64,000 bases of DNA from Phialophora verrucosa (lineage: Eukaryota > Ascomycota > Eurotiomycetes > Chaetothyriales > Herpotrichiellaceae): contig MSED01000002.1 in the NCBI GenBank assembly GCA_002099365.1, positions 2,790,001 through 2,854,000 of the forward strand, written 5' to 3'. Within the stretch, counting starts at the first letter, position 1. Every line of letters begins with the position of its first letter. The position numbers and the translations under genes were made by a program. Below are positions 43,656 to 55,477 of the stretch, in pieces. The notes beneath the pieces were generated by a model, which saw nothing but the letters and a program-made list of their open reading frames with translations, was not told the origin of the DNA and ran no database searches.

Positions 43656-44239
43656 ACGGGCTGGAAGCGGAGGTAGATCCAGGAAAGCAGAATTGTCCGT
43701 CCTTCACGGAACAGGCCAAGCCCAAGAGCATATAAAATTCCAGTTGAAACGATATAGAGAAATGATGCATTGGTGGGCGTTTTGTGTCGCCTTGTTGTCC
43801 TCAAAAGTCTTTTCCTCAGGGCCCCATGGCTACCGTGCTCGTTGAGCTTCTTGCCAAACTACTAGACTTTCGTGAGATCCTACGTAATCTCCTAGTACGG
43901 TGGAAATCTTTCGCTGCCTGGAAATCGGTGAACGTGTGGCGGCGCAGATATATGCTTTGGTTAGCTGGTCAGGGTGGTATCGACAATTGGATTCAGGAAC
44001 AACTCGCACTGTCAGTCATGTCACTACATGTATAATCCTGGCCATTCTTGAAACTATCCAGCCTGTCCGAGTGGTTATACTCAGGTTGTTCTTCAGGGGC
44101 CGGCTTCCCGTTGAACGACCTGATGCCACCCCCATGACGCTCCTCTGCATCAGACGCCGCGCATCCTTGCAGACATCCAATCCACCCAGGCTTTCGGCTT
44201 TACTCCAGCGCGCGTACAAGTCCTCGCTCTGACCCTCCT
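43656..44239. other. Convergent 3' intergenic region
   Basis: 584 bp between the dehydrogenase and transporter stop codons; no feature seen. Confidence 0.5.
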
Positions 44240-45918
44240 TCACTTCTCCACCTGCACAGAGGCAGCCTTGTCCTCGACGAGTTTCGGTTGGAACACGCCA
44301 CCCTCAGTCTCGCGCAAGGCTTGTCTTGCCATCTCCTCTTTCTCCTCGGCGGTAGCACTGTACCACTGGTGCGCCACGGTGAGGTCGTCGCCAAACACGT
44401 GACCAATCTCCTCGAGGGTTCGGCCCTTGGTCTCGGGGAACAAGAAGTACACGGATACGATGTAGAAGGCGCTCGGGATGATCAAGACGAGGTAGAACCT
44501 CCAGCCAATGTTGTTGAGAGCCACGGGAGCGCCGACAAGCGGCACTTCGCTGCTCAAGTAAAACATGGAGAGACCAAACGCGACGCCCTTGGGACGGAGA
44601 TGGTTCGGGAAGATCTCGCTGATATACACATACTGTGTTGCGTCGATGAATGTGGCGAACCTATGTGACTTGGGTTAGCTTCGTAAACAAGATTTTCACC
44701 AGCGACCGCCGTACCAGAAGATATAGAACCAGATGAAGAAGACGCCCGCCCGGAGAGCGGCCGAGTTGTCTGTGTTCAGGAACTGCGCCGTGATGGCGCA
44801 CAGGAAAATCAGACAGCCGATGCAGCCACTGGAGCCGATGAGCAAATACAAACGACGCCCGAATCGGTCAACCGTCATTGCCGCGTAGAGGTTGCCAAAA
44901 ATGGTCAAGGTGCACCAGCAGCCATTGAGCAGGAGTGGGGTCGAGCCGGAGAAGCCCAGGCTGGCATAGATTAAAACACCCTGTTGAATTGAGTCAGCAG
45001 GCGTCGCGGGGTGGCACTGGAGAGGGCAAGACGTACGTAGTTCGTCATAACATAGACACCGAGGAATTGGGTTCCCCAGGTGAGAAGGGCCGCGACAAGG
45101 CACCGCTTCCTGTTGGATGCGGTCTTGAAAAGCTGAAGCCCATTCAAGCCCATGCTGCGATCCATCTCGTATTGGCGCTCCATCAGCCAGAACTCCTGGC
45201 GCGCTTTGATGTCCTCTGGGTCCGCCGCGGTGCGATGGAGCCGTTTCACCACCTCCAACGCCTCCTGTGTCCGGCCCTGCGACAAGAGCCACCGCGGACT
45301 GTAGGGCACAAGCTTACTTCCCAAAAGCAGGATGAGTGGGAACACGATTTGAAATGCCAGGGGAAACCGCCAGGCGAACTGGTTGGTGCCGCTGACAAAG
45401 TAGCAAGCATAGCCCAGCCAGGCCGCCAGGGTGTATCCAGTGCCGTACATGATGCCGGTGACACACACCATAGCGCCGCGGGTCTCGGCGGTTGAGACTT
45501 CAGCTTGATAGATGGGGACCACACAGGCCAGGACGCCAGCGCCGAACCCTGCTACCACTCTGCCGACGAGGAACATGGCGAGGTCGTAAGCGCCTGCACA
45601 CAGGGCGCCACCAACAATCAAGACGGCACATCCGATTTGCATGGTCTGTTTGCGCCCAAGGTAGTCGGAAGACCATGCTTGGAAAATGCATCCCAAGACG
45701 GCGCCCGCCGAGTTGACGCCGTTTAAGGCCCCGATCATGTTGGATGTATGGCCATAGCCCGGTTCACCCTCTCGCGCGAGGTTGAAATATGCGTAGAAGT
45801 TTGGCTGGCCGACGGTCGAGCCGATGACGGCGAGCCCGTAGGCAGAGGAAATGGTGCCGATGGCCACAAAGACCACGACCCACAGGTTGTAGGCGTTGAC
45901 GATGACTTTGTTGAGCAT
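44240..45918 (-). CDS. MFS transporter, sugar-porter family
   Basis: Three exons, 45918-45037, 44980-44700 and 44660-44240; 527 residues with about twelve hydrophobic segments. Sugar-porter motifs are present: SDYLGRKQTMQIG after TM2, PYSPRWLLSQGR after TM6, DRFGRRLYLLIG, and PETKGRTLEEIG after TM12. The second intron is only 39 nt (44661-44699, gtgaaa..tag with gctaac); removing it yields WYGGRWFATFIDATQYVYISEIFP, the conserved TM10 region. The family moves sugars, polyols, quinate and other organic acids with protons across the plasma membrane. In this context uptake of the pathway substrate is a reasonable guess, but the substrate is not readable from sequence. Confidence 0.88.
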
Positions 45919-48302
45919 GGTGAGAGCGGCCAGCCAGACAAGGTACAGAGAACGTAGGATGCAGAGGCCTCAGAGAGCACGAAACGTCGACACCTGACGC
46001 TTTTATCATCTCATTGTCTCGAGACCGAGATCGTGTCCCGAGAAGGGCCATATAAAATTCGGGGCCCCGGGAACCCGTCGCGTGGGCTCGGGTCCACTAT
46101 GGCCGATTAACTTTTCACTATACACACGTGAAGACTCAAGCGCTTTGGCGCCAACAAGCCAGCGACTACTCGGTACTGGGTATTGACAGGATACCGGTAG
46201 TTGGGCCGGGATCTCCAGCACACTGAATTTTGCCTAGTCAGAGGCCGAGGCTGCCTATTGTATAGCTTTTTCTGCGCCAGCCCTGACCACGGGGCCATTG
46301 CCATTATTATCGTGCCTACCGTGTCGACCCCATATGGATTCTGTATACTGCAGTATGATCATTCCTCCGTGTTGGTTCTCCCCAAGGCACTGCATTTCCG
46401 GGCTTGAAAGGAACACTTAAAGAGGCATTGTTGTCTCGCCGTGGCCTTCATCCACTCCGGGCACCCTAATGTGGATGGTCACCCTGAGCGATACGTTCCC
46501 TTGGTGGTGCTCCGCCCCTGGAATGTTTGGGGGTAGCACGTGCAAGCTTCGCTTGGGTGTGCTGGGGTTTGCTTGGGCAGGCCTGGATTTGCCAGTCTTT
46601 GGGCGCCTCTTCGGAAATTCCCTCCGACGGCGTGCGATGGTGCAGCAGCCAATCGCAGGCGTCTCCGAGCCTGGGTCTCCCAAGTTCACGTGACGGTCGA
46701 TTCGGTCAAGGAAATCCAGCCAGGCTCAGACGTCTCGTGGCTCAGGATCAGAAGATGCCTCTTCGTCCTTCTAGGCAATAATGGACTTTGCACAATACTC
46801 TGCTCTGGAGGCCATGTTGGAAGGCCGACTCCACGGCGAAGGAGGCCCACCAGCTCGGGCGCATCTGGGACCCATTCTCCGGCGGCTGACCGCGACCAGC
46901 ACGGAGCGGTTTGGTCCTTCAATCACAGATTGTCGTCGGCTTCGTCTCGGAGCTGACGGTGCAGCGAGTCTCAGCGCAATGTGTGGGGTAGGTGATATCT
47001 TCACCGGGATACTCGCCTCCGATTCTTCAGAACACAGGTCTCCGGCATAGGATTGTGTCCTCGCTTCTCTTCGTTCAACCCAGCCGCAATCGGGAGTCCT
47101 GCAGCCAGCCTTGCGCTCCAGCCCTGACCAGAGTGTGGATGCTCTTGAACATGTCGGCTTCGACTCTCTGCTCACGTCGCACCCGTTCTCCGTCCGCCAA
47201 AACTCGGGAGGGATTTGCCCACCAATTGTTCCGCTAGGCTGTTTGAGCTTCCCTCGTGAGCTAACGGGGAAGGAAGTTTTCTCACCTTCGACAGCTTCTG
47301 GCTGGGTCTTCTGACCAGCTTCATCCTAGTTTGGGGACAAGTCCTGGGAGAGAAGACGGTGGGTCACCTTCTTCGGGGGCTCGCCTATGGAGTGGTTGAA
47401 CACGAACCGCTGAAATGTCAAGTTCGTTTACTCGGTCGTAAGTACTACACTCCTTCCGTCTAAAAACCTCATGGGTATGCATCCATTCGGCCGTCATTCA
47501 AGCACGAACAACAGTACGCACTGTTACGAAACTTGCGGAGAAGCTGGTGCAGACCTTAGGCTACTCTTTTCCCAATGCCGCCGTCTCGGGTGTCCACCCC
47601 TCCAACGCGCCGTCTCCAGCAACATGGTTGCCCGTTGAGCTTTGTAGCATGTTATGTTCAACTCACTCAGACGAATGTGTGGGTGCGAGCATCAATGCCG
47701 CTGAGTGCAGCTAGCAAAGAAGACCATATTCGACGTGCTGCCAGAAGATATCAGCACCAAGTTCGCCGTAGTGCCATAGGCGTGAATCTTGAAACGACAT
47801 CAGGCCGATGGATCCAGCCCAGGTCCGATACTCACTGTCTTCACGCTCATCCTGGCCAGACAGTGATGAGCCTTTTACCCCAGTTTTCTCCTACTGTTCA
47901 GCGCTTTGGCTGTCTGAGGTGTCCTCGTTGTTATTACCGAATTGTGAAAAGTCATCCGAGGTACAAGGGAGGCATAGAATCGAGTACCGGCCGGCCCCGC
48001 AGATGAAGGAACCAGACCTCTCGTTTACTCGACACGTAAGTTGTCAACGCTGACCGCCGATTCGTGGCGACTCAGCTCAGCACCTCCATCTCCGGTGGAT
48101 ATGTGTAGGTCTTGATGTCGTCAAGCTACGAGGACCAGAAGTAATGATAAGAACCTACACACAGTTCCTGGTAGTCGACCTGGACTGGGGAAAGGATCAC
48201 GATTCAGTGCTTTGTGGGATCCTCAAGTGTGTCTGTACCGTGATCTCGTATCTACTGAGCACGCTCAACTAGAATCAGCATGTGACCAAGTCCGATGTTT
48301 CC
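45919..48302. other. 2.4-kb intergenic region with an unresolved candidate gene
   Basis: Transporter promoter on the left, alcohol dehydrogenase 3' side on the right. The middle part, 46781-47722, is coding-like (separate entry). Confidence 0.45.
46781..47722 (+). other. Unresolved multi-exon gene candidate
   Basis: Several open pieces look coding but I could not join them with certainty. An ATG at 46781 opens 89 codons (starting MDFAQYSALEAMLEG). A hydrophobic piece near 47280-47440 (FDSFWLGLLTSFILVWGQVLG, then GVVEHEPLKCQVRLLG) ends at a good GTAAGT donor near 47440. An open piece of about 75 codons follows from about 47500 (RTVTKLAEKLVQTLGYSFPN) to TAG near 47713. The arrangement suggests a small plus-strand protein with at least one membrane segment. 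No family is recognised; a decayed gene is equally possible. Confidence 0.3.
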
Positions 48303-49467
48303 CTACTTTTTCGCCGTGCCTTCCTCGAGCTCCTTATCCACCACGCATATAGCCTTGCCCTTCATCTTTCCAGAATGCGCCAGCTTGACCAGGTCGGGCA
48401 CTTGTTCCAGTCCATAGAACAGGTTCTTTTCTATATGAATGCCAAACCTTGAGACATCATTGAGCATCTGCTGACTGACTTCCTGTCCCGCAATCAGCGA
48501 CCCTTGGATCCGGACATCTCGGAAAAGCAGTTGTTCGAATTCGACGCTGATGTTGGTCGGCGCGGCCACCTGGACCATGGTGCCGTGCATCCTCGTCACG
48601 GCGGACGCCAAAGTGGCTGCCGACTCATGTGCGCTCACATTGATGGCAGCAAATGCCCCCGAGCCGCCTGTCAAAGCCTTTACGTCCTCTACCAGCTTAT
48701 CTCGACCCTCTCTCACGTCAAGGATGTGCTTGGCGCCGGACTTTTTGCAGAGCTCCATGCCCTCATCACGAGCCTCTATCGCGAGTACCTGAATGCCTTT
48801 GGCCAGTGCGAATTGTATTCCTAGATGACCCAACCCTCCGCCTGCTCCTACAAATGCGAGCCAATCACCACTCTTGGCCTGACTCACAGCGATCGCTCGA
48901 TATATCGTGATACCTGCACAGGCTAGTGGTGCTGCGTCGGAAAACCTGACATTGTCGGGGATATGGCAGCTGTTCCGGCAGTCTGCAACGTGGTAATCGG
49001 CAAAGGCGCCGTCGACAAAAATGCCAATGTGCCCTTCGATGTTCTCACAGTACTGACGCCAGTCGTCGGGGCCCTGGCAGTTGCTGCATGTGCCACATGG
49101 CCTTTTCGGCAAGCCGGTCATTACCCGGTCACCGACTTTGAAGTTGCGCACTTTAGACCCCAGGGCGACCGCGACGCCGGTACCTTCATGAGACGCGGTA
49201 CAAGGTAACTTTGTCGGGAAAGCAGCTTCGATCACCATGGTATCGGTGTGACAGAACGACGCCGTGGCAGTCTTGAGGAGCATTTCATACTCACCCAGAT
49301 CCGTGGGGGTGGGGACCCTGCGAATTTCATATGGTTTCTTGAACTGTGGCCTCTTGGAGTCAGTCTGGTGCTCCTGAGAGACTTGTCGACGTCGAACATG
49401 TCGGAGCTTGCCGTACCTCGACCAATTGGACAGCAGTCATCTCCTCAGGAACGCCTTGAGTCGCCAT
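48303..49467 (-). CDS. Zinc-dependent alcohol dehydrogenase (second copy, divergent)
   Basis: Two exons, 49467-49417 and 49343-48303; intron 73 nt (49344-49416, gtacgg..cacag). Product 363 residues starting MATQGVPEEM. Catalytic zinc region ATASFCHTD and ASHEGTGV, structural zinc CGTCSNCQGPDDWRQYC, cofactor site GAGGGLGHLG followed by EARDEG. The usual GHE is SHE here, which keeps the Glu. It differs clearly from the copy at 34.8-36.0 kb, so this is not a recent duplicate. It is transcribed away from the TRI12-type transporter across a 0.69-kb shared promoter that holds a CTCGG/CCGAG palindrome. Expected to interconvert an alcohol and a carbonyl compound. Confidence 0.87.
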
Positions 49468-50155
49468 CTTGCTGTGCTCAACGCCGCCAGGAGTCAGACC
49501 AGAGGCGAGTTACTGCTCCAAACACGAACAAGGGACACTATCGTCTCAAAATCGGGGGCGGAACGAAGTGTGTGCCGCGTCTGTGTAGCTAACTCGTCGT
49601 GCTGTTCTTTGGCGTTTTCACCAACTCCAGACGGCTCCCAGACTATTCGGAGTTATCCTCCGATTCGCTCGCTTGGCCGTGCCTGCGTGCATGCGGTGAA
49701 GAAGATTATGTCCGAGCATATAGAACACAATACCCCGAACATAGGGCGGGCGAGTTGCTCATCCCTGCGACAGCGGCACCCGTGATCGTCTGGTCTTCCA
49801 CTCAGGCGATCTGCAGAATGGTGTATGACCAGGAGGGCAGAGGCCGATATACGCCCACGTCCTCGGTACCAGCGCCGAGGGACAGGAGAGGCATGGCTCT
49901 GCATGCGCAACCGGAACTCTACGCATAGTACGGCTCGAGCTTAGTCCAGCAAATTATTGCCAACTTCGGAATTCAAGGCTCCGGAGTAGAGCCCCGTGGG
50001 GCCAGGCCAGGCCTAGTCATGTGGAATACCTGGAGAAGGTTTCTTTGACAAGGGGCCCTGGGGGGCATATACCTTATAAGCAGCTCCCCTGGCTTTGTCC
50101 AAAGACCTAGGACACCATAACATCCTTTCCAAAACCATCTTCAACCGCCGTCAAT
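49468..50155. other. Bidirectional promoter, alcohol dehydrogenase and TRI12 transporter
   Basis: 688 bp between two divergent ATGs. It holds the palindrome at 49862-49879 and a TTATAAG element at 50074-50080, about 80 bp upstream of the transporter ATG. Confidence 0.55.
49864..49877. promoter_or_regulatory. Candidate regulatory palindrome CGG-N8-CCG
   Basis: CCTCGG TACCAGCG CCGAGG: perfect 6-bp arms with the same CTCGG/CCGAG half-sites as at 39486 and 56177, but 8 instead of 10 bases between the triplets. It is placed between two divergent genes and could serve both. Confidence 0.3.
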
Positions 50156-52206
50156 ATGGTAGCAGAAAAGACAGACGTCACTCTTCATCATGAGACTCCA
50201 CCAGATGCAGAGGCTCCGGTGGTTCGTCCAGTAGAGGCGGCGGAAGAGCCTGTTGTGACGAAGAAAACATGGGTCGTGGTGGCGGTACGCTCGCTGGTTC
50301 ACTCGCAGAAGAGCAATCAGCTGACCCGGACAGATTCTCTCCTGCGGCTATGGACTCTCCTTCATGTCCGTCCCCATCATTGCCGCCATCGGCGGCCAAC
50401 TCGCCGCCGAGTTTGGTGATCCGGTCTCTTCGAACTGGTATGTCGCGTCGTGGACAACCGGCATCTCTGTTAGCTTCATGATGTGGTACGTAACGCTCTC
50501 AGGCGTCAGAGTCTCTGCTGCGTGGAATCTAACCAATCCCGTAGGGGCGCGAATACGGACGTGCTGGGCCGAAGATGGTTCTTGATTGCAGGACAGGTCA
50601 TCTGTGTTGCTGCACACTTGATCATTGCCCGATCGACGCATGCAGAGATGATGATTGCTGGCATGGCCGTGAATGGTTTCGGTGCCGCACTGTGTCAGAT
50701 GGCAGCGTTTGCGCTTCCCGAGCTGCTCCCAAACAAGTGGCGCCATATTGGTACGCACTCTTCGGTTCACGGCCGCCTGGCTGGCTTTCAGAAAGTTGAT
50801 TTCCTTCTAGGTATCGTCCTGGCCGATCTCATGGTGTACATCATCATCATTGTGTTCCCTGTCACGGCACGATATGGGTAGGTGTTGAGCCCCAATCTTC
50901 CAGCATTCTTTGCCAGTCGAAGCTGACCGCGTGCTTCAGCGTGAATGGAGGTGACTGGCGTGCACATTTCTACACCGGTGCGATCCTCCAGGCTGCCTCG
51001 TTCGTCGGCCTGTACTTCTTCTACTTCCCCCCAGCGCACCCTCTCGGCCTGCCATTCAGCGAGGCGTTGAGGCAGATTGACTTCATTGGCATCATCCTCT
51101 TCATTTGCGCCGCAGTGCCCATCCTCATCGGCCTCGTCTGGACCGGCATCTATGAGTCCGACTCTTTGCATGTCGTGATCTCATTGCCCGTAGGATTCGC
51201 CTTACTGGTCGTCTTTGGCCTTTGGGAGACATTCGGGTGGGCCAAACGCCCTCTGACCCCTCCGGCGATCTTCAGCAAACGTAGGGGCAGAGATTTTGCC
51301 GCCCCATGTGTCGCCGTGGCGGTCATCAACATGTTCTACTACTCCAGCAGTCTCATTTGGCCCACCCTCATCGACGCCTGCTACACCACGGCGGGCCAGC
51401 CATGGAAAAAGGCCGCCGGCCTCGCCGTGACCCAGGGTGTCGCCATCACGCTGGGCGCCATGGGACTATCTTTCTTGGGAGGTACACTAAAACACTATCA
51501 CTGGCAACTGACGCTGTCCACCGGAGTCATGGTTGTTTTCGGTGCGCTGCACGCCCTGGCCACTCCGGACAATCTCGGCTTGATGTTGGCTTTCATGTTC
51601 CTCTGCATGGTGGGATACGGCTGGGCGATCTACCTGTGCATTGCTTTCACTCAGATGGGTGTCGTACAAGAGCAATTGGGCATCTCAGGCGGTCTGTCTG
51701 GAAGCATTCGATTTGCTGGGGGCACTCGTGGGTCCAAACATCACCTCTCCGTGTGGATTTTCATCACTAACAGCCATCTAGTTGCTCAAGCTGTGTACCA
51801 GTCCGTGAATCAAAACGAGATCGCCAAGAAGACCCCCATGCTCCTGACCAGGGCGGCGGAGCGTGTCGGAGTACCCGCAGCCCGCATCCCCCTGGTCCTG
51901 GAGCTTGCCACCCAGAAGGCCAAGCTCCTCGCCGCATTTTCTCCCGCAGTTGTCACGGCGGTGGAACGGGCCCAGCAGGAGGCTGTTGTGGCCGGCATCA
52001 AGTAAGTTCCACGGCCAGCCACAACCCGTGCGTCGAACTTTGACTAACGATCTGGATCTAGAATGATTGCTTACACCAGTTTAGCATTCGGTGTGGTTGG
52101 CATCGCTGCCTGCATGTACTGCTCGGATGTTGACGCGAAGATGAACGACAAGATTGAAATCTTTTTGGAGAACGATATCTATGCCGAACGCAATGTGCAT
52201 CACTAG
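50156..52206 (+). CDS. MFS transporter, TRI12/drug-H+ antiporter type
   Basis: Seven exons: 50156-50284, 50334-50485, 50545-50750, 50811-50877, 50940-51727, 51782-52001 and 52062-52206. Introns are 49-62 nt. All phases fit and give 568 residues. Splices rebuild conserved blocks such as SFMMWGANTDVLGRRWFLIAG (MFS motif A after TM2) and TARYGVNGGDWRAHFY. About fourteen hydrophobic segments are expected. The N-terminus has an acidic cytoplasmic lead. The family includes trichothecene and siderophore exporters and many drug pumps; here export of a toxic intermediate or uptake of a substrate are both possible. A half-length pseudogene of the same family lies at 59.1-60.0 kb. Confidence 0.85.
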
Positions 52207-52911
52207 ACGAGATCAGCGGCGCTCTCTCTTCGTGAATACCTACTTTGTGTGGTGGTTGCAAGGAAGAGATTCTGTATTGCTTAATCTAGATCGGCTGTGA
52301 TTGCGGTGTCGGTGATGCCTCTTTTTGCCCGGCATGATCGGCTGCAACTGTCGACCAGCTGGTGGTTCTGTGTTCCGAAGTCGACTCCTGGTGTGGCTTA
52401 TTGCGCTGGCTTCTCTTGCGGGCAGCTGGAAACTCCCTTGAGAAGGGGTGGCCGTTCAATTTAGTTGAGCATGGTGTATATATTTCAATTCACAAGCATA
52501 TCTGCCGACGACTCCGGGGCTGTTGGAGACTTGAACAATGTAGCTACGATACAACTCTGGTCATTGGACATGGCTTGGACGGTGACGAGTCGATCATCAA
52601 CAGCCAAGTCGCATCGGAAGACCAAGTCCAGTGCGTGACGGATGCATTGTAATAGTCTAAAACAGACGAGACTGGCGGACATTGTAGGTTTGAAGACTGC
52701 ACAAGCCCTGGCGAAAGTCCAAAGATTCTCTATTCGTGGTATTCGTCTACTCGCTCTTCCTTTTTACCTGAGCTCCACTTGCAGCGAACGGAGGCAAGAT
52801 TTGGCAAGAATACTTAATTCACAGTGTAATTTTACCATATCGGTTTCTGCATGGGCGCCTGGTCCATGACGTCTCGAGCAAGGTCAGGGCGGCTAGAGAA
52901 GCACCAGCTGC
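52207..52911. other. Convergent 3' intergenic region
   Basis: 705 bp between the transporter and cyclase-family stop codons; no gene or repeat recognised. Confidence 0.5.
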
Positions 52912-53991
52912 TCAGAACATGGCAAGGGCGTTAGGAGGGCTCGCCACAGAGCCCGAGACGTTGAGTGGGCAGCTGGTCAGGAGGAACTCATAGCGGCCGA
53001 CTTTCTTGCAGTGCTCGCCAAGGGCCTTGAGGTCCCAGAGCTCACCAATGTTGAGACCAAAGCCAGACAAAAAGTATTGATGGAGGACTACCCGTCTTAG
53101 CCCGCGAACACAGTCAAGGACGGAGAGGAGCATCTTACCAAGTTCCCCAAGCGACCCCACCCTGTTGTTCTCTTCCTCGATGACGGGGGGGCACACTTCG
53201 AAGCCGATGTTGTCGCTTGCGACACCAGCAAAATGATGATTCCAAACCCAGCGGGCCGTGGCTTTACATCCTGCGACGCCCACCGCTTGATGGGTGGAGA
53301 GCAGCTGTGCTTGTTCCTCGGCCGACGCTGATCCCAAGTCATCCGTGAAGCCAGTTCGGACGAGCAAGATGTCTCCAAATTTGAACTCGGTGCCCTGGTG
53401 CTTCGCGACCGCTTCCAGATCCTCAATGGTGATAGTGTGGTTTTCAAAAGGGCTGTACTTGATCCCATTGGCCGCCGCGTATTCCTTGTAGTCGAGCAGA
53501 ATCCCGCGACCAACTAACCCACCACGGTCGAGCCAGTGATTCAGAGAGGGCAGCGTCTTTTCAGTGTCGGTCTCGCCGAACTTCTGGAGCAGATTCTCCT
53601 CCGTAGCTTTGGCGCCATTGTAGTTGAGTCCTGAGCCTTGGTGGGCAAAATGGACCAGGCCGTCCCACTGAGAAGAGCTTTGGGTGTTGAAGGCGATCTC
53701 GTCATCCAAGCAGTGGATCCCGAGGTCTTTGAAAGCGTTGAAGGGCTTGTGCTCAATACCCTTGCGAGCAAACCCGGGCTGGGCGAGAGCCCCCAGTGGC
53801 CAGTTGAGAGAGATGGAAACCCCGTCTCGAGCCTCCTTATATGCCTCCTTTACCACTTCAGGGGTCAACAAGTTGATGCAGCCCAACACGTCCTTCTTGC
53901 CATTTTTGTCAAACAGTCCCCAGGAGCAGTGCGGAACGCCTTCCACAGTGGGGAGACTGTCGAAGTCGGGAAGGTTCTTGTATTCGGCCAT
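52912..53991 (-). CDS. Cyclase-family (kynurenine formamidase-like) metal-dependent hydrolase
   Basis: Two exons, 53991-53139 and 53087-52912; intron 53088-53138 (gtaaga..tag). Product 342 residues. The family core is seen in SSQWDGLVHFAHQG (metal-binding His region), GRGILLDYKEYA, GDILLVRTGFTDD, GVAGCKATARWVW, FEVCPP and the C-terminal LHQYFLSGFGLNIGELWDL...LTSCPLNVSG typical of fungal members. The intron is a multiple of three and has no stop, so the unspliced frame also reads through, adding 17 residues that break the conserved LHQYF region; splicing is therefore preferred. Related enzymes hydrolyse amides or lactones, for example N-formylkynurenine and isatin. A role in opening a lactone made by the Baeyer-Villiger enzyme is conceivable but unproven. 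Confidence 0.82.
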   Translation of the reverse strand: MAEYKNLPDFDSLPTVEGVPHCSWGLFDKNGKKDVLGCINLLTPEVVKEAYKEARDGVSISLNWPLGALAQPGFARKGIEHKPFNAFKDLGIHCLDDEIAFNTQSSSQWDGLVHFAHQGSGLNYNGAKATEENLLQKFGETDTEKTLPSLNHWLDRGGLVGRGILLDYKEYAAANGIKYSPFENHTITIEDLEAVAKHQGTEFKFGDILLVRTGFTDDLGSASAEEQAQLLSTHQAVGVAGCKATARWVWNHHFAGVASDNIGFEVCPPVIEEENNRVGSLGELGKMLLSVLDCVRGLRRVVLHQYFLSGFGLNIGELWDLKALGEHCKKVGRYEFLLTSCPLNVSGSVASPPNALAMF

Positions 53992-54578
53992 GGTAAAATG
54001 ACTGATGAGGGTCTTGAACAGAGACTCTAGGACGAACGCTCGAAAGCAGGCAAAACAAAATCTGTTTGAGTCAAACGTGTTAGACAGAAGGAAACAACGA
54101 TCACCTCGCTAACGACAAGCACTTCTGTGACACAGTATCTACTCGCATTCCTGCTTCGGCGAGGTACGCAATCGGCTTTTTTGGGTCAACCGCCTGCGTC
54201 GCCCGTCCAATGAGAAGCCTGGTGGCTGGTGTCGTTGCCGTTGTACTGTTCTTCGGAGTTGCTGCGCCGGTTCGGCGAGGAGATCTGCCACCCCGAGTCA
54301 GCCGAACACGGGGTGATGCCACTACGACCATATCTCCACAAGTATTCGACTCTCCAGCAATCTAGGTTTGTTGGACTGACTGTTTACCTTTGGTTGTTTG
54401 AGACCCGGCTCAACATTGCGGTGCCCGAAGGAGCCAGGAGAGGTGTCAGTGACCAGGACAGCGCCTTTCCGATAATACGCTCAGGGAACTTTGGAGGCTC
54501 CTACAATACCTGATCAGGCATCATCTATAGCACGGCTCCATCACGCGGGTCAGCCAAGTCTTTTGGGAACAATCGGCC
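53992..54578. other. Divergent promoter, cyclase-family gene and SDR pseudogene
   Basis: 587 bp; no clear CGG-N10-CCG site found by eye, only scattered CGG and CCGAG half-sites near 54270-54300. Confidence 0.45.
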
Positions 54579-55477
54579 ATGGACGAGCTTGCCGGAAAGA
54601 TTGCCTTCATGACGGGAGATGGCTCTGGATTCGGGCTTGCATTCATCAAACGCCTCTCTCAAGCCGGGTGCAACACCTTCGTCGCCGACCTGAGACTTCA
54701 CCCCGACGCAAGAGCATGGATCGAGTCGCTGGGCGAGCATCACAGCTCTCGCGTCCGACACTCTCCTGTGGATGTGACTGGAAGCAGCTGGAAACGGCTT
54801 TCAAGCTGTGTAGTGAGGTATTCGGCGTTCCCGACATCGTTGTTCCTGGTGCGGGAGTCTACGAGCCCAATTCGAATCCGTTCTGGGAAGACTGCGACCA
54901 CGACTCTCACTACAAGGTCCTTGATATCAGCTTGATCCATCCCATCGAGACCACTCGTATTGCTATCAGACATTTGGTGGAAGCGGGAAAAAAGGACGCG
55001 GTGATCCTCCATATCTCGAGCATGGTAGTCAAAGAGCAAGCGTGGTTGCGCCCTTGTACACTCTATCGAAGCACGGCATCAATAGCTTCGTGAGGAGCCT
55101 TGCGGATCTCCAGTACATCGCTGGCATTCGAGTGGTCGCCGTTGCACCGGGGTAAGTATTGCGCTTATTTCAAGACCCCCGATCACGAATCTTCTAAGAC
55201 TCTGACCAGAAACGTCGGCACGCCTGTGTGGACGGAACATCAGAACGCTATGAAGTTCCTCGACATGTCCACAGTCTTCCTCCTCCCTCCAGACGATGTG
55301 GCTCGGGCGATGCCGGCCTTGGTCACGGACAAGAAATACGTCGCTGGCACGGTGTTAGAGGTGTGCGATACGGCCAACTGGTGTGAGGTTGGCCTGCTCA
55401 ACGACCCAGGTCCACGGGGTTCCGCGAGTGTGACGAGTCGTAAGCATGAGGGCATCAAAAGCATCATGCCTTTTTGA
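54579..55477 (+). pseudogene. Frameshifted short-chain dehydrogenase
   Basis: The N-terminus reads GKIAFMTGDGSGFGLAFIKRL in one frame; after SPVDVT (about 54780) the protein continues in another frame with WKQLETAFKLCSEVFGVPDIVVPGAGVY..., then after VILHISSMVVKEQA (about 55045) in a third with VAPLYTLSKHGINSFVRSL and RVVAVAPG. A normal-looking intron (gtaagt near 55152 to tgaccag near 55209) then leads into the C-terminus GTPVWTEHQNAM... to TGA 55477. Neither shift coincides with splice signals. The cofactor loop is TGDGSGFG instead of TGxxxGxG and the second motif is PGAG instead of NNAG. Two assembly errors could give the same picture; otherwise it is a young pseudogene of a catabolic SDR. 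Confidence 0.72.
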
